The notes beneath the pieces were generated by a model. That model was not told the DNA's origin and did no database searches. It saw only the letters and a program-made list of their open reading frames with translations. The position numbers and the translations under genes are program-made. DNA of 64,000 nucleotides, taken from Leeuwenhoekiella sp044542075 (lineage in GTDB: Bacteria; Bacteroidota; Bacteroidia; Flavobacteriales; Flavobacteriaceae). The first letter of the stretch is position 1. Each line of letters begins with the position of its first letter. Shown here piece by piece: positions 60,226 to 64,000 of the stretch. The DNA is taken from contig NZ_JBITTU010000011.1 of the NCBI RefSeq assembly GCF_044542075.1, forward strand, positions 1 through 64,000, written 5' to 3'.

Positions 60226-60447
60226 ATGTACTGGACATTAGAACTAGCCTCTCACCTAAGCGATGCACCTTGGCCGGCTACCAAAGATGAATTGATTGAT
60301 TATGCAATTAGAACGGGAGCGCCACTAGAGGTTGTAGAAAATTTACAATCTATGGAAGATGAAGGCGATTCTTATGATTCTATTGACGAAATATGGCCAG
60401 ACTACCCGTCTGACGATGACTACCTCTGGAATGAGGATGAATACTAG
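60226..60447 (+). CDS. DUF2795 family small acidic protein
   Basis: A 73-aa protein: LELASHLSDAPWPATKDELI and DYAIRTGAPLEVVENLQSM form the DUF2795 core, and the C-terminus is a strongly acidic tail rich in Asp, Glu and Tyr. It is a common Bacteroidota protein of unknown function. It has its own promoter and terminator and so is a separate transcription unit before secA. Confidence 0.88.
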   Translation: MYWTLELASHLSDAPWPATKDELIDYAIRTGAPLEVVENLQSMEDEGDSYDSIDEIWPDYPSDDDYLWNEDEY

Positions 60448-60469
60448 ATATTACATCACGTAAACACTT

Positions 60470-60498
60470 AAAAAGTCTCGCATTGAGGCTTTTTTTTT
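60470..60498 (+). terminator. Terminator of the DUF2795 gene
   Basis: AAAAAGTCTC (60470-60479) pairs with GAGGCTTTTT (60485-60494), one G-T pair included, followed by T to 60498. Confidence 0.85.
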
Positions 60499-60531
60499 GC
60501 TTAAATTTGAACCGCTTTAAAAAGCAACTAT

Positions 60532-60550
60532 TCGTAACAATGTGTTACGA
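60532..60550. promoter_or_regulatory. Perfect inverted repeat upstream of secA
   Basis: TCGTAACA (60532-60539) and TGTTACGA (60543-60550) flank ATG. It lies 84 bases before secA and 23 bases after a TAAATTTG box (60502-60509) that could be the secA -7 element. It may be an operator or a leader hairpin; there is no T run. Confidence 0.4.
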
Positions 60551-60633
60551 TTTTATCGGAAAATTAATGTATTAATAGTAAAGCCTCAAGCTTGATGTAA
60601 GCTACCTATTGATAATAAACTAGTTACCAAATT

Positions 60634-63600
60634 ATGGGATTATTAGATAAAGTATTAAAAGTCTTTGTAGGAGATAAATCTAAACAAGATGTTGCATCAA
60701 TTCAACCTATTGTTGAAAAAATAAAAAGCTTTGAAGCGCAGCTAGAAAAGCTTTCCCACGATGAACTGAGGCAAAAAACCACTCAATTTAAAGCTCAAAT
60801 CGCTAATGCACTAGCAGATAATAATGCTGAGCAACTTAAACTACAAAGCGAAGCAGACGAAAACGACGATATAGATCGCAAAGAAGAAATTTATGCAGCG
60901 ATTGATAAGCTAAAAGATGACGCTTACGCGATTAGCGAACAGGTTCTAAATGATATTCTACCCGAAGCATTTGCCGTTGTTAAAGAAACTGCAAAGCGAT
61001 TTTACCACAATACATCAATACCCGTAACTGCTAATGCTTTTGACCGCGAGCTAAGCGCAGATAAAGATTATGTTACCCTAGATGGTGACAATGCTATTTG
61101 GGCAAATAGCTGGGATGCTGCAGGTAAAGCGATTACCTGGGATATGATACATTATGATGTGCAGCTAATAGGTGGTGTTGCCATGCATCAGGGTAAAATT
61201 GCAGAGATGCAAACAGGTGAAGGTAAAACCTTAGTTGCTACACTTCCGGTTTATCTAAATGCACTTACCGGAAATGGAGTTCACCTGGTAACCGTTAACG
61301 ACTATCTGGCAAAACGAGATAGCGCGTGGATGGCTCCTTTATTTAACTTTCACGGTCTTACCCTAGACTGTATTGATTTTCACAGACCCAACTCTGCATC
61401 ACGTCGCAAAGCATACGCAGCAGATATTACATATGGTACAAATAATGAGTTTGGCTTTGATTACCTAAGAGATAATATGGCGCACGCACCTAATGATCTT
61501 GTGCAACGCGCGCCTAACTACGCGATTGTTGATGAGGTCGACTCTGTTTTAGTTGATGATGCCCGTACCCCATTAATTATCTCAGGCCCTGTACCTAAAG
61601 GAGATCAACACGAGTTTGATGCTTTAAAACCTAAAATTGATAGCTTAGTCAATTTGCAACGCCAGCAATTGACAGGTACTCTTTCAGAAGCAAAAAAATT
61701 AATAGCATCCGGCGACACAAAAGAAGGAGCTATATTATTATTACGCGTTTACAGAGGTTTACCTAAAAATAAAGCGCTAATTAAATTCCTTAGTGAAGAG
61801 GGAATTCGTTTACTGCTACAAAAAACAGAAAATCAATATATGCAGGACAACAATCGCGAAATGCACGTGATTGACGCTGATTTATATTTTACTATTGATG
61901 AAAAAAACAACCAGATAGAACTTACCGATAAAGGTATTGAGCACCTTTCTGGTAAAGACGATCCTAATTTCTTCATTATGCCAGAAATGGGTGTTGAGAT
62001 TAGTAAAATTGAAAATTCAAACCTTACCACAGAGGAAGAAGCTGAAAAGAAAGAAGATCTTTTTAGAGAGTTTAGCATAAAAAGTGAGCGTATTCACACG
62101 ATGAATCAGCTTCTAAAAGCTTACACTTTGTTTGAAAAAGACACCGAATACGTGGTGATGGATAATAAAGTTAAAATCGTTGACGAGCAAACCGGTCGTA
62201 TAATGGATGGTCGCCGCTATAGCGATGGTTTACACCAGGCGATTGAAGCTAAAGAAAATGTAAAAATTGAAGATGCTACACAGACTTTTGCAACTGTAAC
62301 ACTTCAGAATTATTTTAGAATGTACCGCAAACTTAGTGGTATGACGGGTACTGCAGTTACTGAAGCTGGAGAACTTTGGGAAATCTACAAGCTTGATGTT
62401 GTAGAAATACCTACAAATCGCCCTATCGCCAGAGATGACCGCGACGATAAAGTTTACAAAACAAAACGCGAGAAATACAATGCGGTAATTGATGAAGTTC
62501 AGAATCTTGTAGAAGCAGGTAGACCTGTACTTATAGGTACAACTTCGGTAGAGATTTCAGAATTATTAGGAAAGATGCTTTCCCTAAGAAAAGTACCTCA
62601 CAACGTATTAAATGCAAAGCTGCATAAAAAAGAAGCAGATATCGTTGCTGATGCAGGTAACTCTGGCCAGGTAACGATCGCTACTAACATGGCTGGTCGT
62701 GGTACAGATATTAAATTGAGTAAAGCTGTAAAAGAGGCAGGTGGTCTTGCCATTATAGGTACAGAACGTCATGATTCAAGACGTGTTGACCGCCAGTTAC
62801 GTGGTCGTGCAGGTCGTCAGGGAGATCCTGGAAGCTCACAGTTCTATGTTTCTTTAGAAGATAACTTAATGCGCCTTTTTGGTTCAGAACGTATCGCAAA
62901 AATGATGGACCGCATGGGCCTTAAAGAAGGTGAAGTTATTCAACACGGGATGATTTCTAAATCTATTGAACGCGCTCAAAAGAAAGTTGAAGAAAATAAC
63001 TTTGGGGTACGTAAGCGTTTGTTAGAATATGATGATGTGATGAATGCGCAACGTGAAGTAATTTATAAGCGTCGTTATCACGCATTGTTTGGAGAGCGTC
63101 TGCGTGTAGATATCGCAAATATGATTTACGATACTTCAGAAGTAATTGCAGAAACTAACAAAGCAGCTCAGGATTATAAGAATTTTGAATTTGAATTAAT
63201 TCGTTTTTTCTCGATGAGTAGCCCTGTAGATCAGAAAGAATTTGATTCTTCTTCTGCAAAGCAGCTTGCACTAAAAGTTTATGATGCAGCACTGGTACAT
63301 TACCGTGAAAAAATGGAGCGTAACGCAGCAGTTGCCTTCCCTATCATAAGTAATGTTTATGAAAATCCAGATAGTAATTATGAGCGTATTGTAGTTCCTT
63401 TTTCTGATGGCATAAAAGAACTTAAGGTTGTAACTAATCTAAAAGATGCCTACGAGTCTAAAGGAAAGCAGCTGATTACAGATTTTGAAAAGAATATTAC
63501 ACTTGCAATTATTGATGATGCCTGGAAAACACACCTGCGCAAAATGGATGAATTGAAGCAGAGTGTACAACTTGCCGTTCACGAGCAAAAAGATCCTTTA

Positions 63601-63996
63601 TTAATTTACAAGTTTGAAGCATTTGAATTATTCAAGCAAATGATAGATCAGGTTAATAAAGATGTAATTTCCTTCTTATTTAAAGGGGAACTGCCTGTAC
63701 AGCAAGAAAATCAGATACGCGAAGCCAGACAGGTAAAACAGTCTGAAAAAGTACAGACCACTAAAGAAGAGATTCCTAATCTAGATGAGCGTGCTTCTCA
63801 AAGTAGATCTGCAGGTGGCAATACACAACCTCAGCGTCAACAAGTAACCGAAACGATAATACGTGAACGTCCTAAAATAGGCCGTAATGATAAAGTGACG
63901 ATTAAGCACATTATGAACGGTGAGACAAAATCAATGAAATTTAAACAAGCAATCCCATTACTTGATAAAGGAGATTGGGTGCTTATAGACGAATAA
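60634..63996 (+). CDS. secA: Preprotein translocase ATPase SecA
   Basis: A 1120-aa motor protein. Walker A is in AEMQTGEGKTLVATLPVYL (about 190-208), the DEAD-type box in IVDEVDSVLVDDARTPLIIS (about 298-317), and the second nucleotide domain has GTTSVEISELLGKML, NMAGRGTDIKLS and VDRQLRGRAGRQGDPGSSQF. It is longer than the E. coli protein. Extra residues include a stretch between the first ATPase part and the preprotein-binding domain (about 335-420, QQLTGTLSEAKKLIASGDTK), typical of Bacteroidota. The C-terminus ends KGDWVLIDE, with no zinc-binding SecB site. It drives Sec-dependent export at the inner membrane. Confidence 0.98.
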   Translation: MGLLDKVLKVFVGDKSKQDVASIQPIVEKIKSFEAQLEKLSHDELRQKTTQFKAQIANALADNNAEQLKLQSEADENDDIDRKEEIYAAIDKLKDDAYAISEQVLNDILPEAFAVVKETAKRFYHNTSIPVTANAFDRELSADKDYVTLDGDNAIWANSWDAAGKAITWDMIHYDVQLIGGVAMHQGKIAEMQTGEGKTLVATLPVYLNALTGNGVHLVTVNDYLAKRDSAWMAPLFNFHGLTLDCIDFHRPNSASRRKAYAADITYGTNNEFGFDYLRDNMAHAPNDLVQRAPNYAIVDEVDSVLVDDARTPLIISGPVPKGDQHEFDALKPKIDSLVNLQRQQLTGTLSEAKKLIASGDTKEGAILLLRVYRGLPKNKALIKFLSEEGIRLLLQKTENQYMQDNNREMHVIDADLYFTIDEKNNQIELTDKGIEHLSGKDDPNFFIMPEMGVEISKIENSNLTTEEEAEKKEDLFREFSIKSERIHTMNQLLKAYTLFEKDTEYVVMDNKVKIVDEQTGRIMDGRRYSDGLHQAIEAKENVKIEDATQTFATVTLQNYFRMYRKLSGMTGTAVTEAGELWEIYKLDVVEIPTNRPIARDDRDDKVYKTKREKYNAVIDEVQNLVEAGRPVLIGTTSVEISELLGKMLSLRKVPHNVLNAKLHKKEADIVADAGNSGQVTIATNMAGRGTDIKLSKAVKEAGGLAIIGTERHDSRRVDRQLRGRAGRQGDPGSSQFYVSLEDNLMRLFGSERIAKMMDRMGLKEGEVIQHGMISKSIERAQKKVEENNFGVRKRLLEYDDVMNAQREVIYKRRYHALFGERLRVDIANMIYDTSEVIAETNKAAQDYKNFEFELIRFFSMSSPVDQKEFDSSSAKQLALKVYDAALVHYREKMERNAAVAFPIISNVYENPDSNYERIVVPFSDGIKELKVVTNLKDAYESKGKQLITDFEKNITLAIIDDAWKTHLRKMDELKQSVQLAVHEQKDPLLIYKFEAFELFKQMIDQVNKDVISFLFKGELPVQQENQIREARQVKQSEKVQTTKEEIPNLDERASQSRSAGGNTQPQRQQVTETIIRERPKIGRNDKVTIKHIMNGETKSMKFKQAIPLLDKGDWVLIDE

Positions 63997-64000
63997 AAAT

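Overview
The window looks like a piece of a Bacteroidota chromosome, most likely a marine-type Flavobacteriaceae; I cannot name the genus. The signs are low GC, a SusC-type TonB receptor, a UpxY-type NusG paralogue and a Wzi protein at the head of a capsule locus, Bacteroidota TAnnTTTG promoter boxes, genes without Shine-Dalgarno sites, and an attenuated trp operon.

Layout. 1-728 is the start of a SusC-like receptor running off the left edge. 729-3480 is an accessory, mostly non-coding stretch with a small XRE regulator, a small hypothetical gene, and a ~320-bp direct repeat whose second copy carries a precise 3 x 53-bp tandem insertion. 3510-5075 is a compact four-gene operon of unknown function: a 252-aa protein beginning MARQSG, a DUF5675 protein, and two small membrane proteins. 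It ends in its own terminator.

5393-37201 is a large surface-polysaccharide locus. The main part is on the minus strand: upxY-like antiterminator, wzi, ugd, rmlACDB, glycosyltransferases, a Wzy-like polymerase, an NDP-hexose 2,3-dehydratase module for a 2,6-dideoxysugar, uxs, an initiating glycosylphosphotransferase, wza and wzc. A six-gene plus-strand cassette (6320-12839: wzx, aminotransferase, MBOAT and SGNH O-acetylation pair, NeuD-type acetyltransferase, GT2) faces it head-on. A partial second copy of the wzc 3' end, terminator included, lies on the far side, so the cassette sits between direct repeats. RmlB would supply dTDP-4-keto-6-deoxyglucose to three branches (rhamnose, dideoxyhexose, 4-amino sugar), and Ugd plus Uxs would supply UDP-glucuronate and UDP-xylose.

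37407-40889 holds small redox genes (rhodanese, two thioredoxin-fold proteins) and a MarR, nitroreductase, YceI set. 40916-48056 is a complete trpEGDCFBA operon controlled by a readable ribosome-mediated attenuator with a WWW leader peptide. Its intergenic spacers carry GC-rich palindromic repeats. After it come a 42-codon small gene with a strong terminator and a five-unit 121-bp tandem array.

49002-63996 is mixed core and transport: SulP transporter, sorbosone-dehydrogenase-like lipoprotein with a TonB receptor, two paralogous secreted proteins, coaD, ddl, PASTA protein, rluD-type pseudouridine synthase, cobalamin adenosyltransferase, DUF2795 and secA. I saw no rRNA, tRNA, CRISPR array, transposase or integrase.
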